From: Branchiostoma floridae
Taxonomy: Eukaryota > Chordata > Leptocardii > Amphioxiformes > Branchiostomatidae
Assembly: GCF_000003815.2 (NCBI RefSeq)
Contig: NC_049980.1
Coordinates: 27,889,273 to 27,953,272 of the forward strand
Direction: 5' to 3'
Length of the DNA: 64,000 nucleotides
Below, one piece after another: positions 12,401 through 24,900 of this stretch (its first letter is position 1; each line of letters opens with the position of its first letter). The notes below the pieces were generated by a model that saw only the letters and a program-made list of their open reading frames with translations, ran no database searches and had not been told where the DNA came from. The position numbers and the translations under genes are program-made.

Positions 12401-13600
12401 ACTTCATTCAGAAGTTTTCAGACAACACGGATGTAGAAAGTCACACCGCTCGACACAAAAGTATGGAAATTTTCATGAATATTAGCAAAATTATCCAGGA
12501 AAACAAGGAAGAAATGTTGTAAATGCGGAAACCAGTATAATAGAGATGAGGTAGCTGTTAATTGGTTTGGATATTTGTTTGACATTTGGTAGTCAATTTA
12601 GATAGAATCTTGTCACAGTGCTGATGGTGCTTTTTCAAGTGTACATAAGTACCTGAGAATATTGATAGATTTTATAATGAACTTATTGTACATTTGAAAT
12701 AAAGTTGTAAGCCAAGACCAGCTAATAAACAGTACTCCTTTCCAAAATAACAATTTTTCTTATAGACGCAACAGCCCTTGAGTGACTTTTTCTAACAGAT
12801 TTTACTTCAAGAAAAAGACAGTTCACACTCATAAACGTAGACGAAACGCCAGCTTTTTTTAAAAGCACTTGTTTGTTCTGTAGGGCAGATTTTCAACAGG
12901 TGAACGTTCCCATTAGTCGTCTCATAATCACGCGATAACACAGGTAGACAACGTGTTTTTATCAGCGTAAGTATATTGACAGGGTGAGTAGTCACACAAG
13001 TTGGTTCAGGCCCATAGGAACAACATAATTTTTGTCCAGAGGCTCAAAATCTAGAACAGAATTTAAGTGCTATCCCAAGGTTGAACAAACAACCATTTTG
13101 CGTTATCTTGTTCGGTTCAATACATATGTAGATTATATCTTACTGTGTGATCTTGTTTGGTTTTGTGTATATTCAGATTGCAGATCACATGAAGTTCTGG
13201 ACAATAACTTAGGACTAATACAAACATATTTTCTATGCAAAGTTTGTATTTAAGTTGATAACGTCGGAGTCACAAATGAATTAATGAAGAAACATCAGCC
13301 TGCCAACCTGCTAGGGTTTGTATCCTTGTCTACAATTCTCCATAAGTTACAAGCTGTAATGTAATATTTATGAATCCATTTGGTTCAGTTAGACTGTAGT
13401 ACTGCATGAATTCGCTGTGGGTCGCCTCCTGTGTTGACACCCCATTCACGCCAGTGTACGTCATCGTTATCATAAAAATTGACGATTGCAGATTTAAAGC
13501 TTGAATTAAATAGAACTTTATTGCACGACAATTGTACATGGTACAAAGTATGGCAACAACTATTACATAAAGTACAAAATAGAGGTATAGGATAAAGCTT
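12400..13600. other. Intergenic, no gene seen
   Basis: AT-rich sequence with scattered short open frames that lack domains, splice partners or coding bias. A possible AATAAA near 12698 has no gene to go with it. Confidence 0.6.
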
Positions 13601-13855
13601 AACATCATAATCTGACCTTGCACTTGACAAACAACATGACAGGAATTCCCCATTTATTCCTCGATTAATTATAATGTATTTATTCCTCGATTAATTATAA
13701 TGAAGTACGTACAACAATGTATCAGCATTACAAAACCAACATGTACATGTATACTAAGAAATGTTATGACATGATGCCTTAGATTTTGTGATTTCACTAA
13801 CTCACAGGCATGGAGCTAACATCTGTTAATATTTACTGCACAGAATTGGTAAATC

Positions 13856-13955
13856 NNNNNNNNNNNNNNNNNNNNNNNNNNNNNNNNNNNNNNNNNNNNN
13901 NNNNNNNNNNNNNNNNNNNNNNNNNNNNNNNNNNNNNNNNNNNNNNNNNNNNNNN
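13856..13955. other. Assembly gap (100 N)
   Basis: Exactly 100 N. The sequence just before the gap (AGAATTGGTAAATC) matches the sequence just left of the 6.5-kb palindrome near 37040, so the gap covers the site matching the palindrome's insertion point. Confidence 0.99.
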
Positions 13956-14061
13956 TATACTAATGCCAGGCTACACCTAATAAAAATGTCAAATTTATAG
14001 CTTTGGTGAGACTTTTAAAATCTGACCTTGCACTTGACAAACAACATGGCAAGAATTCCCA

Positions 14062-14067
14062 TTTATT
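14062..14067 (-). terminator. Candidate polyadenylation signal of gene A
   Basis: TTTATT on the plus strand reads AATAAA on the minus strand, about 175 bp after the gene A stop codon. Confidence 0.4.
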
Positions 14068-14241
14068 CCTCGATTAATTATAATGAATCTTCAATAGAAC
14101 GCTAAATCCATTTAACATAAGAAAACGTAACAAGACAAAATGTGTGTCAGTTTTCATGACAATAAAGATCTGGCCAACGCATGGTAAAAAAAAATATACA
14201 TGCATGCCATCAAGCATAACTTCGCAAATAGTCAGCGTGGT

Positions 14242-14743
14242 TTAACTTGGGATGATCCGTGGGCGGCCAATGAGCATCGTACACGGTATGGCCACGCAGA
14301 TGGCGATGATGTACAGGATCAGGTTCAACCTGTCGAGGACGTTAGCCAACAAAGCGTACTCTGCGACTTCGTCATCGTCATCAGCACAACTTGCCTGTGT
14401 CATGGCGTCGGACAATTGTCTAACACTAACCTTCAACTCATCTACACTTCCCTTTAACCCCATGAGGGCAGTGCCGACCTCATTTCTTGTGTCCAGAGAA
14501 GGGTTGTCCTCCCCGGATGATGCGCCATCGATGGGCATGTCTAATGAATGATTGTCATGTCCCTCGATGTAATTTACTTTGTTACTTCTGCAGGGTCTTT
14601 TTGGCTCTTCACTTTTCAGCTTCTTGGTCAAGTCTCCCATCAATAGGGCCCTGAAGTAATGAGAAGGTAGAATTACGTTAAGAAGCATATTAAGAAAAAT
14701 CATTGTACGGGTTTGTAAATCATAATGTTTATTTGAACGGTTT

Positions 14744-14791
<48 letters not shown>

Positions 14792-14796
14792 TTTTT

Positions 14797-14833
<37 letters not shown>

Positions 14834-15974
14834 TTGAACGTTTGCCATACCTTGCTATGTTCTTCAGGAAGAGCGTCCGCACCCACTTTGGGACGGGTCC
14901 CTTCTTGTCGTGGATGATGATGATGAAAAGAGTTGACAGCATGAACAGCGCCATCAGAGCCATGCAGACAATGATCAGCATAGCTGGAATTGTAGGACAT
15001 GTGATTTGTAATGAGCACCAAAGTAGCCAAAAGACACTGTGATGAAGCTTATACGTTAACAATTGATATAACTAATGGTCCATACATGCTACATATTTGT
15101 TTGTAATGGAGATAATCTAAGCGATGACAATACTTGTGTATACTACGTCTTTAACAAGTCACAAAGATCGTGCAATCTCAAAAGAAATTGGGATTGTCGC
15201 ATGTGTGATCTGCAGGCCGATTTGTACTTCTCATGAACAAACAAAGGTTTGAATGTGTCATGTATAATTTGGTTTACGAAAAATGCTACACTGACTCCTC
15301 GTTGACGCTTGGTCCTCTCACTGTCTGCTTGAAAGCTCTGTGACTTGAGGTGGTATCTCACTGCACTTCCGTCACGCTGGCGTCACCGCGGGGTTCGTTC
15401 ACTGCAGTACTGTAGTCTATTGTGTTACTTTTTAAATTGTTTTATGATGTTGCGTAATATATAAAAGCATGACTTAGAAGACAACAAAATACAAAACGTA
15501 AGAAAACCCGTTCTTTATCAATGAAATCCGTTGAGCATCTTCGAACCCCGCAGTGACGCAAGCGTGACGCAAGAGCAGGGAGATACCACCTTTACGACGC
15601 GTGTAATTGCGCTGTTGCTGAGTGTCAATACTCACCGATGAATGGCAGCGCACTTGACACAGGTAGGAATCCTGTGACGACCACTAACGACACCACCATG
15701 GACAGAAGAATGGTGACTCCGAACCCTATCCTGTCGCCTTTGTCGATGGGCATGATGAAGGTGATAATCATGAGGATGATGAGGATGAGGCAGGGAGAGA
15801 TGGTTGTGGAGTAGTGGTAGGTGGGGTCTCGTTTGAGTGTCATAGTCAGACAGGCCGTGTTGTTTATGGTTGAAAGTGTTGCTTTTCCTCGCCACTCTCC
15901 TTTGATAATGTCTTTGGCGTTATTTTGGCAGGTCAGGAAGTCCCTGTCTTTGTGTGTTGTTGAATTGGAACATT
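14242..15974 (-). CDS. Gene A membrane and pore exons (M1-M4)
   Basis: Exon 15974-15636 carries the end of the binding domain, then RDPTYHY at the M1 entry, M1 with its Pro ([18 protein letters not shown]), and M2 ([15 protein letters not shown]). Asp-Arg at positions -1' and 0' and Leu at 9' match cation channels of the nicotinic type; there is no Pro-Ala insertion as in glycine or GABA channels. Exon 14983-14851 encodes M3 and the PKWVRTLFL start of the inner loop. Exon 14650-14242 encodes an acidic loop of about 110 residues, M4 ([14 protein letters not shown]) and the tail RPRIIPS. Confidence 0.85.
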
Positions 15975-18900
15975 CTTAAAAAGAAAAGAAAACGTTAAAA
16001 GCATTCAAGGACCTGTATCAAAAGTCAAGCACCAGTAGTCTGTATGAAAAGTGAACAATAAACATTTCATGTTGGTATCTTCACCTGGACGTTAGTTCCT
16101 TTCAAGATCACTTGCAGTTGAGCCAAAGTTAAAAATGTGGTTTGACCCATTTCATTGCCAGAGATATTATTTCCAAATGATTTTACAATCTCGATGGACG
16201 ACTCAAGTTCTGAATTGAAACGTGTGTTTTCTTGGGTTGGTAGGACATAAACAAGATACAAAACGGTGTATTCCATATCGCCCTCGGGCCCAGCCCTCCC
16301 GCGGCTGTTGGCAGTTCTACCCGAGGTCGAGCTGGCACCTCGGGTGTTATTTCTATATAAATGTAAGATGGGTAGAAGTTTCCAGACTGACATACCTATT
16401 GTGTAATCTTCCCCGGCTTTCCAGCACACCGCACACGTCATGTTGTCATGCGGGAAGAGGAAGGGGTCCAATGTACACGTCGTGGTTGTCAGTGATGTGA
16501 TCGGCCAGGTCACTTCACCGGTACTCTCCAATTTTACCTCAGTCTTTGGGAACCCCCCGCTATAATCTGTATCCGCGCTGGTAGAGAAAATATGGTTTGA
16601 CTTTGAAAAGGATTTTATCCAAGAAAATTACTTATTACATTGGTTTGGTTTGACACGCATCAAATGATGCTGTAAAGACTAACGATATTTACTTAGTGTT
16701 TCTATTTTGCAGTTTTAGTTGACCGTCCATGATGAGTCTAAATATTTACATAACTTTCAGCAAAACATCCACTAAATTGATGCAATCAATGAAGTGCAGC
16801 AAATAGATGAACAAAAGTTTTGTGCGATCTGATACTTCGACCTGTGCTAATGAAAGTAGTATAGGGAAAGAAAAAACTTTGTATCACTGTCAAGTATTGG
16901 CACCTATCGTACCTCTGCTGATTTAGACCATACGAGGTTTTGAGTTGCGAATAAAGTCAGAAATAGAAAAAGGGTGATATAAGAAGTTACCCGTGTGTGA
17001 ACCTGTAAATACTGTACGTTGAATATGGTAGAAGACGAATCACATTTTATTTCAAACTGCCCCTTTTATGATCAAGAGAGAAAAGAGCTCTTAAAGAAGC
17101 TACCAAATTCTATCCNNNNNNNNNNNNNNNNNNNNNNNNNNNNNNNNNNNNNNNNNNNNNNNNNNNNNNNNNNNNNNNNNNNNNNNNNNNNNNNNNNNNN
17201 NNNNNNNNNNNNNNNACAGACAAAAAGATAACTACCCCTCTTTTAACGTCGCAAAACGCACACATTACAGAAAAAGTGGGATCTTTCGTCTTCCACTGTC
17301 TCAGAAAAAGAAGTCAAACCCGAACATCTTTAAGTTAGACTAGAATAGTCGCTTACTATACTGTTAACCATTATTTTCTGTCATTTTTTTGTCACTTACA
17401 ATTAGCCCTCGGACAAGAATTTGCAATAAACTTATTTATTTATTTATTTAAAATTCAAACATTTACTTTCTTTGCAGTGTCAACGTTGGTTTCCAGACCT
17501 GGTCATCAACGATGAACATCTGTCCTAAATCTCCATATTCTTTGGGTACCCACTGCAACCGTTCGTCTTTCCATGTCTGTAACATAAAAAAGCAAAAGGC
17601 TTCATTCTGTATTCAGTAGGGATTTATAATTGTAACTATAACATACAGCTACATTAGAATAACAGCTCTATTGGGAAAAAAACTCTTTATATTTGTAACC
17701 CCTCACGGAAGCAGGCCTAGTTTTCGCTCCATACATTTACAATCATAACAAGTGACCGTAGGTGACATACTCTGTGACGTAATTATACCTTATGTCGATT
17801 ATGTCAGTTCTGTCTGATATCTGAAATTATTACATTGATTATAACAACTGCTACCGCGAACAAAACAACGCGCATCATTGCGCAACTGAGAGCAGACGAC
17901 ATGCCAAACTACATACGAATGCGGCAAACGGAACACAGAGATACAGATGCGAACACTCATCACAGCCACCGATCACAATTCTCTGTCGACGGAGGTTACC
18001 CTCCTGTCACAAAGTAATAAGTTGGACATTGTTGGAAAGGAAATTACACAAACTTTCCTCCAACGATATATAATACATAAGCATTGATGCGAAAACAACG
18101 GGAATATGATCAGCCAGAGTTGATATTCCAAACACTTTGCGTCAAGTCCGTACTAGACACAGTATGCAACTGTGCCTTCTCTATACATGTAGTAGGACGT
18201 TAACTAGAGGGCAAAGGAATCAGTGCTTGCACCATCTGGAACTGTTGCACAACATTTCCTAATTGGCTTAATTTTTGTTACCTTAAGTTTCCATGCCGAG
18301 AGTCGAACTTCACCGTTCTTCAAAAATGTTTCATCGTAATGACAAATAATCGACATGTTGTACCTGAGGGAGTGAAAGGAACAATGAACTTACGTATTCC
18401 GCTTTGAAAGATGTTACTATCTGTTCCGCCTTTTCGTCCTGAAAGGAATATACAAAAAGACCGTTGTTACCATTGCCAACTTGAAGGGCGGATGTCTTAC
18501 ACATGGGCAACTGGTAGTAAATTATTATAATTAAAGTCATGTCTAATGTTAACATAAGTATAGGTAACTGTTGTAAAGACACACGATGCCCCGGTATAGA
18601 TACTGCTGTCGAATCTACCAACACGTGCTCTTAATTGCATTCAAAGGGCATAACAACATTTCAAAATTATGCCATTTGGTATTTCTCACTTACCAAGTTG
18701 ATGATGTTGACAACATATGCCTTTATTCCCAGACTAGCTGTTGGAGCCACCGCCATGGCGTAGACATTCGTGCTCAGGAGGTCATTTTGAAGCTTGAAAG
18801 TTTGGTCGACTGCAACACAAATATTACTCCAGATTTGGTATTAGCCTTCACTTGCAGTCTAGATTACTATAAGCTTATATTACGTGTAATTGCACAGATA

Positions 18901-21900
18901 TAACAGACCCCATTTCCTTGATATCAATACGGCTGTCACCATGGTTACTGGAGGTGTGTCAGACACCCTGTGGTATTGGATTACATAATGACTAGCAACT
19001 GACAGTTAGGAGAGAGCAGAGGGGCTGGTCATCCATCACAATGAATGGATTGGAGTAAGAATAAACAGACCAGTAGCTTGTTAGAATAGACAATGTGAAG
19101 GTAAACAGTATCCGTTTGTTGCAAATGTTACCTTTCTAGTAATTCTTACCTTCACAGTATGGTCTCTTTGTTGCCCAGTAGGCTTCTCCTGTTGTGTCGT
19201 TAATAACACATTGTGCTTTATTAGGCGGCGAGTCCTTTTTGAACTTGAATCCTTTATCACATGTGTAGGTGATAGTTTCACCTGGCCAGTAGAACTTCAG
19301 AATGGGTCTTCTCTTTCCAAACGTGGGGTGGCCGGGATCCTTGCACCCTTTATCTGCAGGAACGAGAAAGAAGGGAAAATCCACTGTAGATATATATATA
19401 TACAAGTCTTTCCTGCCGTCATCCTTGAGACCTTTCTCTGACCATGTATGAATTTGATTTGACGACAACGACCCTAATTTGCTATTATTTGTATTGACGG
19501 GTATACGCGTCAAAGTTAATTTTCTCATTTAATGTTACTTCTTGTTTTATTTCATTTGATATATATGTATATGTCTCTCTGGGGTTACCCCCCAAGGCAC
19601 ATTGAAAAGCGCCTAGAAAAGGCGAAACGCTAACCCTGGTAAAATAAAGAAAACAAACAAACTTACCGTTGCAAGGAATGACGTCACAGTACTCAAGTCC
19701 CATTTCGGAGCTAGTGAAGCACCATGGCCTGCTAAAGCTGTATGCGTCAGGGTTGCGGCATTTGTTGTCCACAAGGTTTGCCCAGGGATACGGTGCTATG
19801 AAGGTTGGGTCATCGTCCCATCGGTCACAGCCGACCCCAGACACGGGACCTCTGGCCTCGTCTCCTCTGTAATTGGCACCATTCCCATCGAAGCACTCCT
19901 CTGCGACGGACAAAAAGATCAAACAAATAAAATAAAATGTCAACATTGTTTATTTTCTCAGTTATTGCAACAGCTAGCATAGATGCATAGGGCTAAATCA
20001 AAAAGTAACCCCATAGCATTTTTGAGGCCATATGGGCAGTTTAGGGTAGGTATTGGAAGGCGGAGCCTAACCCTCTCCTTTCATCGCCTTTTACCTCCTC
20101 AACCAAAGCAAACCGAAACAATAGAGGGAGGAAAGTAGGGAGGTACAAGATCGGTAGCATGTCAAAATTTAACAGCATGACCTCTGGGTCTGGAACAAAC
20201 ACTTTGCAGTTACGCCAAACGACTCCACCCACTGGTATAGCTAATGCAAATAGACAAACTACCTCCCTCCGGAGTTGTTGAAGTCTTGACGTTGTTGCAG
20301 TTGGCATGAGGAAAGATCTCGCAGCTGGGGAAGGCTGACCAAGAGTCCAGTTTTTCACACGAGAACTTCACCTCTTCACACCAGGACCGACAGGGCAGCT
20401 GCTGCCTGAGATTCGGGCTGAAACAAAATAAACAGTCAACGGTTGATGATTTAGGAAACAGCTAGATGGCTGCTATACAAAGATGATGAGATTTGTCAAT
20501 AACGTAAAGCAGCCGGATGCTGGACTCCCAAAACTATCAGATAAAATATGAGAAACAATAAGGAAGCAGTTTATGACAAACGCAAGTGTGTCACCCACAA
20601 CTAAACCAACAGTCACAAGTACTATTTATAGCGGAGCTCGGCAGATTTCCTTTAGACTTAGATATATCTGTGCGTGTTATTTGTTACTGGCTACGCTTAT
20701 TACAATTGGATTCTCAAAGACATTTGTTACAAGCTGATGCCCTTTTATATCAACATAGATTTATTTCTAATAGTCGTAGAAGAACCTTGTTACAACGAGT
20801 GAAAGAAATTTTAGATGGTAGTGGCCACTCCTACCTTTTCTATTCATGTAACTCACTTAGTGATATCAGATCTATATGTACAATGATAAGATCTAGAATC
20901 TCTTATATGTTTATCCAAACATCTCGTCATAACTTGAGTATAGATACTGGTAAGCTAAGATTTTATAAGACCTGTAAAACAGCACATACCATGGAAAAAT
21001 ACTTAGAATTAGATAATTTCAATTTACGCTCGGCAATCAGCAAAATTAGAATTAGTGCCCACCCTCTCGAAATTGAGAGAGGGCGGTACAAGAGGCTATT
21101 CGTGTGTGAAAGAACGTGCAAACAATGCGCGTCAAACGTGATGGAAGACGAAACACATTTTATGTCAAACTGCTCTTTCTATAACCAAGAAAGAAAAGAG
21201 CTGTTCAAAGAGGCCATCAAATTTCATCCAAGCTTTCTCACATTCACTGACAAAAAGAAAGCAGTTCACCTTTTAACATCACCAAACCCAAACATAATAA
21301 AAAAAGTGGGATCTTTCGTCTTCCACTGTCTTCGAAAAAGGAGTCGAACCCAATAACCCAGGATCTAGAGTTAGCTTTTACTAGTTTTAGACTAGAGTAG
21401 ACACTTGTGATATTGTATTTTACACTGTTTGAATATTTTATGTTACCTGCAATTAGCCCACGGGCAAGAATTTGCAATAAACTTGATATATGATAAGTAC
21501 AGATAAAGACTTATGTCACACCACGGCGACCTATATTCCAAATAACATTACAATCCATTCAGAGGTTTTAAGTTATGCTGACCACAGATATCCGGAAACA
21601 CAAACACACAGACACACACACAGATACACCCACAAAAAATGCAATACCTTCCTTTAAGGCCCCCTCTCACTTGACGTGCGGCACGCTTGCGGCATTGCTG
21701 CGTTCGTTCACTGCGGTACTGTTTTGTTATTTTCTCCGATTTGTTATAATTCAGATATTGCGCAATACGTAAAAGTGTGACATAGAAGACCACAAAATAC
21801 ACAACAAGTAAGAAAATTCGTTCTTTATCTCTGAAATTCGTTGAGCATCTTCCGAACGCAGCAATGCCGCAAGCGTGCCGCACGTCAAGTGAGAGGGGGC

Positions 21901-24900
21901 CTTTACATGGAGGCAATGATCCAACTTTACCTGGACTCGCAGCGGGGCACGATGGTAGCACACACCAGGTCTCTAACACGGGGGTGACACTTGGAATCTG
22001 CGAGGGTGCTGAGGTTGCTGAACGTTGTTGAGTTTTCAACCTGTGCTACCGTGGTGTGGGTGAAGTCCAGCGGGTTGGGGAGTGTCATATTTTGGTACCC
22101 AATGCCCATGCACATCGTCAAAGACGATGGAATATTTTGGCATGCTGAATAAAAGTAAAATATAATGCACGATGTACCGTTACCATAGACCAAGCCATGT
22201 AACGTTACCGTAGACCAAGTCCAATAACAGTTCTGAAGATAACGCAGTTCTGACGATTTCTGAAGATATGATTTTGAAAACGGTCAGACGTTTCAGGTAG
22301 CATTACCTTCTGTCATTGACTCGGGGTCTGAGTCACTTTTTGGTTTAGTTTGGTTTTAATTAGAATCTCCGTTAGTGACTGATACGTCACCATCCCGGAG
22401 TCCGGAAGAATCCTGGAGTTCTGAAGTTTTCAAACCCATATCCAACTGATTGTCAGTAACTGCTATTCGTTAGTTGAAGATTTATTTCATCGATTGAAAG
22501 TTCCATGTTTAAATGCTTCAATTATGATACTCAAATAAGAATCTGTACCCACCACATCTGCTTGCCTCCTCATCACTGCCGTCCCTGCAGTCATCGTTTC
22601 CGTCGCACCGTTTCCAGGCGTCTATACAGGTCATACCGTCAGCACACCGGTACTGGCCAAACGCACACTCAACAAACACTGGAGATCAAAATACATTATC
22701 ATATGACTTCATATACGGCGACCTTGTATGTGGCAATGCCTTGATACAAGTTATATAACACGACTAGCCGTGGTTTTAGTTTCGGCTAGTGGTGTTATGT
22801 TGACAAATATTTTGATCATTTACAACAAAATGTACAACAAAATTTACAGCAACATTTACCGATCAGCATCAATGTTATGGATACCAAATATAACAAAAAT
22901 GTGTCGCGACGTTGTGAAAAAATGAAACACAAGAGAATCAATATTCTATATTTCAAGATGTTGAGATATGTTACACGGAACTACTTAATATGTACTTAAC
23001 GTTCTATGATAGGATTCAAACGTAATGCAGTGCATTTACACCTTTACCTTCAGCTGTATAGCTGGCCTGAAATCCCTTGCGGTTTATGGAGTGGTCGGTT
23101 TCTAGTAGAACAGTCATGGAGCTCCCAGTTGACGTCACAGGATCGGGGATTCTACTCCCAGTCAGCTGAACTGAGGGGCACAAAACAGTTCGTGACATGT
23201 GTAAGTTATTTTATAGATAACATGACATTGGAGTTTGATTTTAAAAATCCTTTGAGCGTGTCTATAGCTGCCAACATTTCGTTACCTTTTTCAAGACATA
23301 ATTTGTGACTGCAATTTGATATGACCGACCTCTTGTTTCGCTGCGTATAGTTTACATCATATTACTTACCTCTTTTGTATGTTCGCTATAAGTATTGTAT
23401 GACAAGCAAGAACAACCATTCTATATACCAATTGTACCCACAAAGGCTAGCACACCTCATGTAACTACATGTATTTGCGGATTGAGCAGGTTACAGCAAC
23501 GTTTTAAAACAGCCGCAAATCGTGCTCAGACAGTTACAAAAGAATTGTTGGTTTCTCACCTATCTCAAATGCGAAATCAGTTGTGCTTCCATCATACACA
23601 TACACCCTGTCATAGCCGTCCTCAAGGTCAAACTCCGTGAAGGTCAGTCTGATGGCCTTGGGCGGGGTGACGGAGATCTCGTACCGGCAGTAGTGATTTT
23701 CAGGGTAGTTGTTTGGGTAGTTCGGGCTGGTGAAGGTCCCGATGTCAGCAGTTAGGCTCTCGCAAACTGGCATAAGTTATTATTATTAATACGGAAAATA
23801 TATAAATAGTTTATTTAACATTGATACCACAAACAACACATCAATCGTGCAGTCGTAGGACTGAATTGCAGTGAACATTTACATGGATACAATTACCATA
23901 TGCACTACTACCCAGTATAAAGGGTTGAAAATTGGGAACTTATTGCATTCTATTATTTACAATAAAACGAATGCCTAATATACATGTAGTAAATGATGAT
24001 TACCATATGCAGTCAAACCTGTATTAGCGGCCACCTTTGTATAGCAGCCACCTGTCCATAGAAGACACTTTTTGTCGGTCCCTTGGATTCGTAATGATTA
24101 AGAAATAGGCACGTTCCGTGCTCATTCAGGCACGAAAGAAATGGGGCACAGCCTGACTGTCCAGGTCTGTGCCTGGAAGCGCTGTCAATCAGCATCAATG
24201 TTATGGATACCAAATATAGCCAAATTGTGTCGCGACGTTGTGAAAAAAATGAAACACAAGAGAATCAATATTCCATATTTCAAGATGTTGAGATATGTTA
24301 CACGGAATGTACTTAACGTTATATAATAGGATTAAAACGTAATGCAGTGCAATTGCACCTTTATCTTCAGCTGTATAGTTGGCCTGAAATCCCTTGCGGT
24401 TTATGGAGTGGTCGGATACTAGTTTAACAGTCATGGAGCTCCCAGTTGACGTCACAGGATCGGGGATTCTACTCCCAGTCAGCTGAGCTGAGGGGCACAA
24501 AACAGTTCGTGACATGTGTAAGTTATTTTATAGATAACATGACATTGGAGTTTGATTTTAAAAATCCTTTGAGCGTGTCTATAGCTGCCAACATTTCGTT
24601 ACCTTTTTCAAGACATGATTTGTGGCTGCAATTTGACATGACCGACCTCTTGTTTTGCTGCTTGTAGTTTACATCATATTACTTACCTCTTTTGTATGTT
24701 CACTATAAGTATTGTATGACAAGCAAGAACAACCATTCTATGTACCAATTGTACCCACAAAGGCTAGCACACCTCGTGTAACTACATGTATTTGCGGATT
24801 GAGCAAGTTACAGCAACGTTTTAAAACAGCCGCAAATCGTGATCAGACAGTTACAAAAGAATTTTTGGTTTCTCACCTGCGGGATAAGTTGTGCTTCCAT

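Larger units (their letters stand above)
13609..14100. repeat. Repeated 3' flank with TTCCTCGATTAATTATAATG words
   Basis: The word ATTCCTCGATTAATTATAATG recurs three times here and, slightly changed, at 34.09-34.19 kb on the other side of the intergenic region. It belongs to the 3' flank that was duplicated together with genes A and B. An assembly gap (13856-13955) interrupts it. Confidence 0.6.

Noticed and set aside
14242-15030. A 262-residue minus-strand frame spanning the end of gene A
   Set aside because: It reads through a TTTC microsatellite that gives Lys-Glu-Arg repeats, across a real intron. The true exons are 14983-14851 and 14650-14242.
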